Assembly (NCBI GenBank): GCA_963755695.1
Contig: CAVWLB010000001.1
Span: 558,001-622,000, forward strand
Direction of reading: 5' to 3'
Length of the DNA: 64,000 nt
DNA from: QHWT01 sp963755695
GTDB lineage: Bacteria; Acidobacteriota; Vicinamibacteria; Vicinamibacterales; 2-12-FULL-66-21
Made by a program: the position numbers and the translations under genes. This document shows positions 21,698 to 29,926 of this stretch, piece by piece. Every line of letters starts with the position of its first letter. Position 1 is the stretch's first letter. The notes beneath the pieces were generated by a model. It saw only the letters and a program-made list of their open reading frames with translations. It was not told where the DNA came from and made no database searches.

Positions 21698-22948
21698 CTA
21701 TCCCGCCTTTTCGATGAGGGTGATGGGTTTTTCCTTGCTCTGCACGACCTCGCGGGTGATCACGCACTCGCGGACCTTCTTCTGGCCCGGCAGGGTGTAC
21801 ATCAAATCGAGCATCAAATCCTCGATGATCATCCTGAGGCCGCGCGCGCCGATCTTGCGCTGCAACGCCTGCTCCGCGATCGCTTCGAGCGAGTCGTCGG
21901 TGAAGCGCAGCTTCACGTTCTCGTACTCGAACAGCTTCTGGTACTGACGCGTGATCGCGTTGCGTGGTTGCGTGAGGATCTGGACCAGCGCCGCCTTATC
22001 GAGCTCGTGCAGCGTGCCGACCACGGGAAGGCGGCCGACGAATTCGGGGATCAGGCCGTACTTGATCAGATCTTCCGGCTCTACCTGCTCGAGCGTGGTG
22101 CCGATGTCGCGGTTGGCGACCGACTTCACGTCCGCCTTGAAGCCCAGGGTCTTCTTGCCGGTGCGGCGCTCGATCTGCTTTTCGAGGCCGACGAACGCGC
22201 CGCCGCAGATGAACAGGATGTTGGTCGTGTCGACCTGGAAGAACTCCTGGTGCGGATGCTTGCGTCCGCCCTGTGGCGGAACGTTGGCGACGGTGCCTTC
22301 GAGAATCTTCAGCAGCGCCTGTTGAACGCCTTCACCCGAGACGTCTCTGGTGATCGAGGGGTTCTCGTCCTTCCGGCAGATCTTGTCGACTTCGTCGATA
22401 TAGATGATTCCCTGCTGGCATTTCTCGATGTCGCCGCCGGCCGCCTGCAGGAGCTTGAGGATGATGTTCTCGACGTCTTCGCCGACGTAGCCCGCCTCGG
22501 TCAGCGTCGTCGCGTCGACGATGGTGAACGGGACGGAGAGCAGCTTGGCGAGCGTCTGCGCGAGCAGGGTCTTGCCGGTGCCGGTCGGGCCAATCAGCAG
22601 GATGTTCGACTTGGTCAGCTCGATCTCGTTGCGGCTGCGCGACTGCTTCTGGATCTCGATGCGCTTGTAGTGGTTGTAAACCGCGACCGCGAGCTTTTTC
22701 TTGGTTTGTTCCTGGCCGATGACATATTCGTCGAGGAACTTCTTGATCTCCTGCGGAACCGGCAGGGAAGAGCGGGCGCCGCCGCGCGCCTCGAACCGGT
22801 TGTCGTCCGCGATGATGTCGTTGCAGACCTCGACACATTCATCGCAGATGAACACCGTCGGGCCGGCGATCAGCTTGCGGACGTCGTTCTGGTCCTTGTT
22901 GCAGAACGAGCAGCGGAGAATCTCTCCCTCGCCGTTTTTCTTGACCAT
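21698..22948 (-). CDS. clpX: ClpXP ATPase subunit ClpX
   Basis: 416 residues. The N-terminal zinc domain shows CSFCNKDQ and CDECVEVC (four Cys). The AAA+ unit has Walker A GPTGTGKT, Walker B IIYIDEVDKI, and the ClpP-contact IGF-like loop region around KTLGFKAD is present. It unfolds tagged proteins and feeds them to ClpP, encoded 12 bases upstream in the same direction. This tig-clpP-clpX-lon order is widely conserved in bacteria. Confidence 0.97.
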   Translation of the reverse strand: MVKKNGEGEILRCSFCNKDQNDVRKLIAGPTVFICDECVEVCNDIIADDNRFEARGGARSSLPVPQEIKKFLDEYVIGQEQTKKKLAVAVYNHYKRIEIQKQSRSRNEIELTKSNILLIGPTGTGKTLLAQTLAKLLSVPFTIVDATTLTEAGYVGEDVENIILKLLQAAGGDIEKCQQGIIYIDEVDKICRKDENPSITRDVSGEGVQQALLKILEGTVANVPPQGGRKHPHQEFFQVDTTNILFICGGAFVGLEKQIERRTGKKTLGFKADVKSVANRDIGTTLEQVEPEDLIKYGLIPEFVGRLPVVGTLHELDKAALVQILTQPRNAITRQYQKLFEYENVKLRFTDDSLEAIAEQALQRKIGARGLRMIIEDLMLDLMYTLPGQKKVRECVITREVVQSKEKPITLIEKAG

Positions 22949-22960
22949 CGGATAGACCTG

Positions 22961-23566
22961 TTACGCCCTTTTTCGGATGACGTCGTCAATAATACCGTAT
23001 TCCTTCCCCTGGTCCGCCCCCATGATGTAGTCCCTCTCGGTGTCATCCTGGATGCGCTTCAGAGGCTGGCCGGTATGCTCGGCGAGGATCTGGTTCAGCC
23101 GTTCCCGCGTCCGCAGGAGCTCGCGGGCGTGAATGTCGATGTCGGTGGTCTGCCCGCCCAGCCCCTGCACCCAGGGCTGATGGATCAGGATCCGCGAGTT
23201 GGGGAGGGAATACCGCTTCCCCCGGGCACCCGCCGCCAGCAGGACGGCCGCCACCGAGGCCGCCTGGCCGATGCAGTAGGTGGCCACGTCGGGCTTGATG
23301 AACTGCATCGTGTCGTAGATTGCCATCCCCGCCGTGACCACCCCGCCTGGGCTGTTGATGTAGAGCAGGATGTCGCGATCGGGGTCCTCCGCCTCGAGAA
23401 ACAGCATCTGCGCAATGACCAGGTTGGCGATGTTGTCGTCGATCGGCGTGCCAATAAAGATGATGCTGTCTTTGAGGAGCCGCGAAAAGATGTCGTACGC
23501 ACGCTCCCCCCGGTTGGTCTGTTCGACCACCATGGGGATTAATTGCGAGTAGGAAGAATGAGCCAT
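22961..23566 (-). CDS. clpP: ATP-dependent Clp protease proteolytic subunit
   Basis: 201 residues. The catalytic Ser lies in GQAASVAAVLLAAG, the His in RILIHQPW and the Asp in QTTDIDIHARELL, all in normal order. LLYINSPGGVVTAGMAIYDTM is the oxyanion-side motif. The Ser motif has Val-Ala where many ClpP have Met-Gly or Met-Ala, a mild variation unlikely to matter. It forms a 14-subunit chamber with ClpX, whose gene follows after 12 bases. Confidence 0.96.
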   Translation of the reverse strand: MAHSSYSQLIPMVVEQTNRGERAYDIFSRLLKDSIIFIGTPIDDNIANLVIAQMLFLEAEDPDRDILLYINSPGGVVTAGMAIYDTMQFIKPDVATYCIGQAASVAAVLLAAGARGKRYSLPNSRILIHQPWVQGLGGQTTDIDIHARELLRTRERLNQILAEHTGQPLKRIQDDTERDYIMGADQGKEYGIIDDVIRKRA

Positions 23567-23628
23567 GCGAAAGCGTCCGCCGGAACGAGAGACGACTACT
23601 TGTTGTGGGGAGCAGGGACGGGTCTGTC

Positions 23629-24936
23629 TTACGTTTGTACCATTGTAACACGCGAGAGCAGGAAATCAATCGCCCGCTCGCGGCGCAACCCTGGGTACAC
23701 ACGTCCCACCCCCCCCTCCTTGTCCAGCCGGGCGCGGACCGCCGCCGGCGTGCGGCCGGTGCGCTCGGCATACCGTGCGATTTCCGCGTTGACCTCTTCA
23801 TCGGACACCGTCAGCGCCTCGCGCCGGGCGACCTCATCCAGAACCAGGGCGCCCCGGACCGCTTCCGACGCCGCGTCCCGCTGCCGCTCGCGGAATTCCT
23901 CCCAATTGATGTTGGTCTTCATCGGGTCGATCTGCTGATCGATCAAGCGCCGGACGAACTCCTCGACCCGGCGATCGATCTCGCGATCGAGAAGCCCCTG
24001 CGGCAGGTCGAACTGCACGCGCGAGGCCAACTGCTTCATCAGGTCGGCGCGCACTTCCCGCTCGGCTTCCTGTTTCGCCTCGTGCTCCAGATCCTCGCGC
24101 ACGCGCCGCCGCAGCGCGTCGAGCGAGTCGAACTCTCCCAGGTCCTTGGCGAACTCGTCGTCGAGCGGCGGTACGAACCGCTTGCGGATGGCCTTGACGG
24201 TTACGTCGTATTTCACCGTCGTCCCGGCGAGCTCGGTGATCGAGTAGTCGTCCGGATAGGTGATGTCGAACGTCTTGCTCGACCCCGCCGTCAATCCCGC
24301 GAGCTCCTGATCGAAGCCCGGCGGGTTGGCCTGCGCGCCGATGTCGACGGTCACGCTTTCGTGGCGATCGGTCTGCGGCTCGGCAGTCTCGGACTCTTGG
24401 TCATCCGTCTTCTTCTCGGCAGTACGCGTCAGGTCCATCAATACCGAGTCGCCGGTCAGGATCCCGCGGTCCTCGACCGGTTCGTAGCGTGCCGAGCGAT
24501 CGCGGAGCCGCGACAGCGCTTCGTCGACGGCTGCCTCGTCCACCTGCGGTGCGGAGCGGCGCAACTGGATCGAACCGTAGTCTCCGGGGTCGATCGGCGG
24601 CACCGTGTCGAAGGTCGCGGTGAACTTCAGCGGTTGCCCTTCTTCGACGATCACGTCGCGAATGTCGGGTGTGTCGACCGGTTCGACGCCGCGCTCGCGG
24701 AGTGCTTCATCGACGGCGCGCGGAATGAGCCCGTGCGCCACGTCGTGGAGAATCTGATCGCGAAATCGCTGTCGGACGATCTTCGCGGGCACCTTGCCCG
24801 GACGGAAACCAGGGATGCGCGCAGCCTTGCTGTAATCCTTCGAGACCTTGTCGATCTCCGCATCGACCACGGTGCTCGGAATTTCCACCACGAGATTCTT
24901 GCGGGTATCGCTGACGTCGATGTACTCGGTCTTCAT
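23629..24936 (-). CDS. tig: trigger factor chaperone
   Basis: 435 residues. The N-terminal ribosome-binding domain contains GFRPGKVPAKIVRQRF, matching the ribosome-docking GFRxGKxP signature (residues about 43-58). A peptidyl-prolyl isomerase domain follows at about 150-240, then the helical C-terminal arms with LASRVQFDLPQGLLDREIDRR. A Lys/Asp/Glu-rich stretch (AEKKTDDQESETAEPQTD, about 172-189) is inserted in the isomerase domain. It folds nascent chains at the exit tunnel and heads the tig-clpP-clpX-lon cluster. Confidence 0.94.
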   Translation of the reverse strand: MKTEYIDVSDTRKNLVVEIPSTVVDAEIDKVSKDYSKAARIPGFRPGKVPAKIVRQRFRDQILHDVAHGLIPRAVDEALRERGVEPVDTPDIRDVIVEEGQPLKFTATFDTVPPIDPGDYGSIQLRRSAPQVDEAAVDEALSRLRDRSARYEPVEDRGILTGDSVLMDLTRTAEKKTDDQESETAEPQTDRHESVTVDIGAQANPPGFDQELAGLTAGSSKTFDITYPDDYSITELAGTTVKYDVTVKAIRKRFVPPLDDEFAKDLGEFDSLDALRRRVREDLEHEAKQEAEREVRADLMKQLASRVQFDLPQGLLDREIDRRVEEFVRRLIDQQIDPMKTNINWEEFRERQRDAASEAVRGALVLDEVARREALTVSDEEVNAEIARYAERTGRTPAAVRARLDKEGGVGRVYPGLRRERAIDFLLSRVTMVQT

Positions 24937-25035
24937 GAACGCTTATCGGATCTGAGGGAGCCGCGCCTGTTCCGTATTGCACGGATTGGCTCTGAAAAGG
25001 ATGACCTATCCGCCTCCGCTAAAGCTTCGGCGCGA

Positions 25036-25092
25036 CAGCCTTTACTGGCTTGCCGAGCCGAAGCTCGGCGCACCAGCGCCGAGCGAAGGCTG
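25036..25092. repeat. nested hairpin at the 3' end of tRNA-Leu
   Basis: CAGCCTT (25036-25042) pairs with AAGGCTG (25086-25092), enclosing a perfect 9-base stem GCTCGGCGC/GCGCCGAGC around ACCA (25063-25084). The alternative stem GCCGAG/CTCGGC (25052-25069) competes with it. The outer arm overlaps the tRNA CCA end, so it may be a terminator or a mobile repeat lodged beside the tRNA. Confidence 0.55.
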
Positions 25093-25177
25093 GTGCGAAA
25101 GGGGGGAGTCGAACCCCCATAGCCTTGCGGCTACCGGATCCTAAGTCCGGCGCGTCTGCCAGTTCCGCCACTTTCGC
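25091..25177 (-). tRNA. tRNA-Leu (anticodon TAG)
   Basis: The minus strand reads GCGAAAGTGGCGGAACTGG at the 5' end and CTTTCGC plus ACCA at the 3' end, so the acceptor stem GCGAAAG/CTTTCGC is perfect and CCA is encoded. The anticodon stem CCGGA/TCCGG encloses CTTAGGA, giving anticodon TAG (25141-25143), which reads CTA leucine codons. The long variable arm (TAGCCGCAAGGCTA) fits a class II leucine tRNA, and the T arm GGGGGTTCGACTCCCCC is intact. Confidence 0.96.
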
Positions 25178-25178
25178 A

Positions 25179-25200
25179 CAGTCGACCAGCGGCTCGACTG
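25179..25200. repeat. short inverted repeat at the tRNA 5' flank
   Basis: CAGTCGA and TCGACTG form perfect 7-base arms around CCAGCGGC, directly next to the tRNA 5' end. It may be part of the leader removed by RNase P. The remaining 266 bases up to the next gene hold no credible gene. Confidence 0.4.
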
Positions 25201-25466
25201 CGCCCTGCGACGAAGGGCCGCGAACCGGCAACAGTCTAGCGTAACACGTATTACACGAGGTCCGACTGAACTATGGCGCGCCGCTGCGCATATGAAATAA
25301 CTGAGCGGCGTGTAGTGCTCCACGACATCACAGCCGTTTCCTGCGCGTGAGTTTTCCTGATTAATAAAGATGCGGTGCCTGCGCGATTGAGTGGCGCAGT
25401 TAATGCAATCGTCGCTTTGCACACTTCTTTGGGCTCCGGAGGCCCGAACACGAGGAGGTTAGTTCA

Positions 25467-26022
25467 ATGAAGAGGACGATTCTTGCGACGTGTCTCGCGG
25501 GGGCATGCGCGGTCGCGCTGTCAGCGCAGACTCCGACGCAACAGCCACCATCACCCAACCCCACTGGCACCACCGGGGCGACGGCCAGCCAGGATCCGAG
25601 CCAGGCCGGGAGCCAGCGCAGCAAGGGCAGTCCGGTGACGCTCTCTGGCTGTCTGAAGGCCGGGGATACGGCCGGCACCTTCACGTTGACCAAAGTGAAG
25701 GGCATGCCTGGTGGTACCGCCGGGTACAACCGGAGAGACGGCGGCGGGCGGCGCGACAGCTGGCGCCTCGAGCTCGTCGGCAGCCGAAGTCAACTTGACA
25801 GCGTCGGCGAGCGACGTCGATCTGAGCAAGCACGTTGGACATCAGATCGAAGTGACCGGCACGCCGAAGAGTGGCGGCGCGAGCGCGGGCGGCACGACCG
25901 CCGGTGGCGCGGCGCCCACGGGTGGCGACACTGCCGCCGGAGCGGCGGGTACGTCCGGCCGCAGCGCGAAGAGCCTGAACGTGACCGCGGTGAAGATGAT
26001 CGCGGAGAGCTGCTCGGAGTAG
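25467..26022 (+). CDS. small secreted protein of acidobacterial type (one +1 frame break)
   Basis: About 185 residues. A signal peptide covers residues 1-20 (MKRTILATCLAGACAVALSA). The mature part begins with a Thr/Pro/Gln-rich stretch, then VTLSGCLKAGDTAGTFTLTKV; after the break the second frame continues with DLSKHVGHQIEVTGTPKSGG, a Gly/Ala/Thr-rich linker and LNVTAVKMIAESC. The paired SGCL...VGHQIEVTG...MIAESC pattern recurs in acidobacterial secreted proteins that I judge to be small beta-rich domains of unknown function. One extra base near 25705-25730 separates the halves. RBS GAGGAGG lies 9 bases before the ATG, and a strong terminator follows. Confidence 0.7.
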
Positions 26023-26057
26023 CCTCTCTCGACGAGAGACGTCACGGTCGAACGAGA

Positions 26058-26090
26058 GCCAGCCCGGTGATTCATCGGGCTGGCGTTTTT
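26058..26090 (+). terminator. intrinsic terminator
   Basis: A perfect 9-base stem GCCAGCCCG/CGGGCTGGC with a 9-base loop is followed by GTTTTT. It lies 36 bases after the secreted-protein stop and before ku. Confidence 0.85.
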
Positions 26091-26164
26091 ATGTCAGGTT
26101 GATTCGGAGTCGTGGTTCGAGTTCGAGCGGTTCGACGCCGTTCAGGGGTCAAGGCAGGTGGTCC

Positions 26165-27025
26165 ATGGCGAGATCGATGTGGAAAGGCTCAATCGCATTC
26201 GGCCTCGTGAACATCCCCATCGAGTTGTACAGCGCGGTGCGAGATCACCGTCCGAGATTCCGGCTGCTGCACGCCAAGGACGAAGCGCCGGTGAGATACG
26301 AACGCGTCTGCCAGACCGAAGGCAAGCCCGTCGCCTGGGAAGATCTCGTCAAGGGCTTCGAATACTCGAAAGGACAATTCGTTGTCCTGACCAAGGACGA
26401 CTTCAAGACCGCCGCGCTCGAGAAGACCAGGACGATCGACATTCTCGACTTCGTCGATCCTGAAGAAATCGACGAGCGGTATTTTGAAACGCCGTACTAC
26501 CTGCAGCCGGGAAAGGGATCGGAGCGCGCCTATTCGCTGTTGCGCGAGGCGATTCGCGAATCGGGCAAGATCGGCATCGCCAAGATCATTCTGCGCGAGG
26601 CGCAGCATCTCGCTGCTGTCGAAGCGATTGGTGATGCGCTGGTGCTGACCATGATGCGCTTCGCTGACGAACTGGCGGATCTGAAGGATTTCAATTTCCC
26701 TCACAAAGCGGAGATCCGCCCGGCGGAGTTGAAGATTGCTCAGCAGCTGATCGACAACCTCACGTCGAAATGGGATCCTGCCAAGTACACCGACGAATAC
26801 AAAGAAAATCTGATGCGGGTCATCAACGCCAAGCTGAAAGGCAAGCGGCCGAAGCTGGCAGAGATGGCATCCACCCCACAGGGGGCGGAAGTCGTTGATT
26901 TGATGGCGCGTTTGCGGGCTTCGCTCGAGGGCGGAAAGAAGACCGCGGCGAGGGCCGAAACCACCCGAAAAGCGGCGGCGTCCAAGACCAAGAAAGCTGG
27001 TCGCTCGCGCCGGCACGTAGCGTAA
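26165..27025 (+). CDS. ku: Ku protein for non-homologous end joining
   Basis: 286 residues from the ATG giving MARSMWKGSIAFGLVNIPIELYS, the standard bacterial Ku start. The Ku beta-barrel core runs to about residue 250 (PYYLQPGKGSERAYSLLREAI and LRYxx-type FADELADLKDF segments visible). The last 35 residues are Lys/Ala/Arg-rich, as in Ku tails that help DNA binding or ligase recruitment. Ku homodimers thread onto broken DNA ends and recruit LigD; no ligD is in the window. A terminator isolates it from the upstream gene. Confidence 0.93.
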   Translation: MARSMWKGSIAFGLVNIPIELYSAVRDHRPRFRLLHAKDEAPVRYERVCQTEGKPVAWEDLVKGFEYSKGQFVVLTKDDFKTAALEKTRTIDILDFVDPEEIDERYFETPYYLQPGKGSERAYSLLREAIRESGKIGIAKIILREAQHLAAVEAIGDALVLTMMRFADELADLKDFNFPHKAEIRPAELKIAQQLIDNLTSKWDPAKYTDEYKENLMRVINAKLKGKRPKLAEMASTPQGAEVVDLMARLRASLEGGKKTAARAETTRKAAASKTKKAGRSRRHVA

Positions 27026-27161
27026 GCTTCACGATTCCGGCGCGCGGCCGACTGGAACGACGCGTGGAGCTTCGGGCTCCGGCCCTTCCACCGTCGGTAC
27101 CATTTGTCTGCCGCAAGCTTCAGCTCGGATTGCCGCAGCAGGCCGCCCGCGAGGACAGAGA

Positions 27162-28490
27162 ATGCCTACCACCGTTGCGATCGATCGCACTGCCGCCATC
27201 GACTGGTACCGCCGCAACCGGATCCGCTCGGAACAGATCTTCGATCTGATCGATCCCTCGGCGTACTACACTCGGCCCATCTCTCTTCGCAATCCCATAG
27301 TCTTTTACGAAGGGCACCTTCCCGCGTTCACGGTCATTGCGTTTCTCGGACGCGGCCTGAGCAAGCCGGCGGTCGACCGGCGGCTCGAGGAGCTCTTCGC
27401 GCGCGGAATAGATCCCGACAGCGAGGTGGCCGCCGTGCCGCGCAGCGGCGCGTCGACGACGTGGCCGTCACGTGACCAGGTGCGTGCCTTTGCGCGTCAG
27501 TGCGACGAGGCGGTCCTCGCGGCACTGAGTGAAGAAGAAGTGTTGCCGCTCGAGGGACTCTATACGGCGCTCGAGCACGAGGCGATGCACCAGGAGACGC
27601 TGCTCTACATGTGGCACCGGCTTCCGTACGAGCAGAAGAGAAGGCCAAAGGATCTTGCGGCGAAAAGTGCAAGCCGCACGGATCAAAGGAACAGCCAGAA
27701 CAAAGCCCGAAAGGCGTGGCTGCCCACTACACCCGGAAGGATCGCCGTCGCATCCGGGACCGCCCTTCTCGGCGCGGGGAGGCATGAGGTTCCCTTCGGC
27801 TGGGACAACGAGTTCGATGCGCACCACGTGGAGGTCGACGCCTTCGAGATCGATACGCTTCCAGTGACCAACGCGCAGTATCTCGAGTTCGTGAACGCGG
27901 ACGGCTATCGCGCCCGCGATCTCTGGTCGGACGAAGGCTGGGCGATGCTTCAGCACGATTCGATCGAATATCCGATCTTCTGGTCGCGCAGAAACGGGGC
28001 GTGGTTGTGGCGCGGCATGTTCGAAGAGATTCCGCTCCCGGCAGACTGGCCGGTCTACGTGAGCCACGCGGAGGCCAGCGCGTTTGCGCGGTGGAAGGGG
28101 CGCCGGGTGATGACCGAGCCGGAGTTCCATCGGGCGGCGTACGCCGATCCTTCCGGCGCCGAGCGCAACCGAACCGAGACACCTCTCGGGCACTTCGATT
28201 TTGCCGGCTTCGAGCCGGTGCCGGCTGGCTCGTTTCCGCCGAGCCCGTGGGGCGTGCACGATCTGATTGGCAACGGGTGGGAGTGGACGTCGACGATTTT
28301 TGGTCCGTTCCCCGGTTTCACCCCGATGCCGTCCTATCCGGAATACTCTGCCGATTTCTTCGACGGCCAGCACTACGTCATGAAAGGCGCTTCGCCGGCA
28401 ACCGCCCGAGAACTCGTGCGTCCCAGCTTTCGCAATTGGTTCCGGGGCAACTATCCCTACGTGTACGCCAAATTCCGAACGGTGGCCTAG
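27162..28490 (+). CDS. egtB: ergothioneine sulfoxide synthase EgtB
   Basis: 442 residues. The N-terminal DinB-like domain carries the iron ligands expected for EgtB: His52 (in YEGHLPAF) and the HxxxHxE motif His139, His143, Glu145 (HEAMHQE). The C-terminal formylglycine-enzyme-like domain (about 190-440) shows VPFGWDNEFDAH, PVTNAQYLEFV and GNGWEWTS. It joins a thiol donor to trimethylhistidine with oxygen. A polar linker of about 25 residues (AKSASRTDQRNSQNKARKAW) sits between the domains. RBS GAGGA is 8 bases before the ATG. egtD follows; no egtA, egtC or egtE is present in the window. Confidence 0.92.
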   Translation: MPTTVAIDRTAAIDWYRRNRIRSEQIFDLIDPSAYYTRPISLRNPIVFYEGHLPAFTVIAFLGRGLSKPAVDRRLEELFARGIDPDSEVAAVPRSGASTTWPSRDQVRAFARQCDEAVLAALSEEEVLPLEGLYTALEHEAMHQETLLYMWHRLPYEQKRRPKDLAAKSASRTDQRNSQNKARKAWLPTTPGRIAVASGTALLGAGRHEVPFGWDNEFDAHHVEVDAFEIDTLPVTNAQYLEFVNADGYRARDLWSDEGWAMLQHDSIEYPIFWSRRNGAWLWRGMFEEIPLPADWPVYVSHAEASAFARWKGRRVMTEPEFHRAAYADPSGAERNRTETPLGHFDFAGFEPVPAGSFPPSPWGVHDLIGNGWEWTSTIFGPFPGFTPMPSYPEYSADFFDGQHYVMKGASPATARELVRPSFRNWFRGNYPYVYAKFRTVA

Positions 28491-28499
28491 CGCTTAGGT

Positions 28500-28561
28500 C
28501 TCAAGGCTCACGGTGGCTTATCGCCGGGAGTCCTGAGCCGTAAGCCGGCCTGAGCCTTGAG
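28500..28561. repeat. 62-base hairpin between egtB and egtD
   Basis: CTCAAGGCTCA (28500-28510) and TGAGCCTTGAG (28551-28561) are perfect 11-base arms. Inside, GGCTTA (28515-28520) pairs with TAAGCC (28541-28546). The unit also shows the 7-base step of the other arrays. It fills the egtB-egtD gap up to the egtD start region. Confidence 0.75.
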
Positions 28562-28563
28562 TC

Positions 28564-29541
28564 ATGAGCCAACTCACCGATCATCTTGTTGTCGATTTCG
28601 CGGCGGACGTGCGGCGCGATCTCGTGCTCACCCCGAAGCAGCTCCAGTCGAAATATCTCTACGATGCGTTGGGGTCGAGCCTCTTCGAGGCGATCTGCCG
28701 GCTGCCGTGGTATCGGATCACGACCGCCGAGCGGCGCCTGCTCGAGGATCGCGCGCCTGACGTCGTCGAACGTCTCACTCATGTGCGCCAGGCGGCGGTG
28801 CCGCTATTCGTCGAACTCGGCCCCGGCAGCGGCGAGAAGCTGGTGATCCTCGCCGAGGCGCTGCAGGCAGCCGGCGGCCGGGGGCGCGTGCACCTGATCG
28901 ACATCTCGTCGCAGGCACTCGAGCAATCTGAGCGGACTCTCGGTCGTCTGCGGCACTTCTCGGTGGTCGGGCATCGCGAAACCTACGAAGTGGGTCTCCG
29001 GCAGGCCGCGGAAGAGCGCGAAGACGGCAACCCGATGCTGGTGCTGCTGCTGGGATCGAACATCGGCAATTTCGACACGCCGGCGGCCGACGAATTCGTC
29101 CAGCAGATCCGGTCCGCGCTCGCGCCTGGAGATTTCCTGCTGCTCGGAGCGGATCTCGTGAAGCCCGAACGTGATCTGCTCCTTGCCTACGACGATCCGC
29201 TCGGCGTGACGGCCGCGTTCAATCGCAACCTGCTGGTCCGGATCAACCGCGAGCTCGGAGGCACGTTCGACATCGACCGGTTCGCGCACCGGGCCGTCTG
29301 GAAGCCGGAGGCGCATCGCATCGAAATGCATCTCGAGAGTCTCGCCGACCAGACCGTCACGATCGCAGCCGCCGACACGACCGTCCACTTCGGGCGCGGG
29401 GAACGGATCTGGACCGAGAGCTCATACAAGTACGACCAGGCGCAAATCGAACGGATGGGCGAGCGCGCCGGGTTCGTCATTGCCGAGCAGTGGATCGACG
29501 ACGAGGCGAAGTTCGCGCTGACACTGTTTACTGCGATCTAG
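28564..29541 (+). CDS. egtD: L-histidine N-alpha-methyltransferase EgtD
   Basis: 325 residues. KYLYDALGSSLFEAICRLPWYRITTAER (from residue 30) and the SAM motif VELGPGSGEK (83-92) are EgtD hallmarks; MLVLLLGSNIGNF near 155-165 and the C-terminal ESSYKY (near 290) complete the family pattern. It trimethylates histidine to hercynine, the substrate of EgtB, so these two genes can make the core of ergothioneine. It starts two bases after a large hairpin that could limit readthrough or stabilise the upstream message. Confidence 0.94.
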   Translation: MSQLTDHLVVDFAADVRRDLVLTPKQLQSKYLYDALGSSLFEAICRLPWYRITTAERRLLEDRAPDVVERLTHVRQAAVPLFVELGPGSGEKLVILAEALQAAGGRGRVHLIDISSQALEQSERTLGRLRHFSVVGHRETYEVGLRQAAEEREDGNPMLVLLLGSNIGNFDTPAADEFVQQIRSALAPGDFLLLGADLVKPERDLLLAYDDPLGVTAAFNRNLLVRINRELGGTFDIDRFAHRAVWKPEAHRIEMHLESLADQTVTIAAADTTVHFGRGERIWTESSYKYDQAQIERMGERAGFVIAEQWIDDEAKFALTLFTAI

Positions 29542-29560
29542 TCGGGCGAGGGGCGCTAAG

Positions 29561-29890
29561 GGTGCTACGTGCCAGGTGCTATGTGCTTGGTGCTAGGTGC
29601 GCTAAGGGTGCTACGTGCTAGGTGCTACGTGCCGGGTGCTAGGTGCGTCTGGTGCGATGTGCGCGCGTTGTAACGCTCACGCTTCGCAAGTCGCATGTCG
29701 GCTCCGCACCTGGCACCGGAAGCACGCAGCACGTAGCACCTTTCACGTAGCACCTTTCACGTAGCACCTTTCACGTAGCACCTTTCACGTAGCACCTGGC
29801 ACGTAGCACCTGGCACGTAGCACCTGGCACGTAGCACCTTACGTAGCACTCACGTAGCACCTGGCACGTAGCACCTCGCACGTAGCACCC
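29561..29890. repeat. large opposed-arm degenerate 7-base repeat array
   Basis: This is the largest array and fills most of the 385-base gap between egtD and the HNH gene. The left arm (29561-29650) runs as GTGCTAC, GTGCCAG, GTGCTAT, GTGCTTG; the right arm (about 29705-29890) runs as ACGTAGC, ACCTTTC, ACGTAGC, ACCTGGC, with several near-identical 14-base units. The arms are reverse complements, so the region could fold into one very long imperfect stem. There are no unique spacers and no CRISPR features, and no gene is visible inside. Confidence 0.8.
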
Positions 29891-29926
29891 TAACAGCGAC
29901 GCCCCCAACCCCCGATACCTCAGGCC

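Noticed and set aside
29700..29890. Possible CRISPR array
   Set aside because: Units are 7 or 14 bases with no unique spacers and no cas genes; the region is a degenerate short-period repeat.
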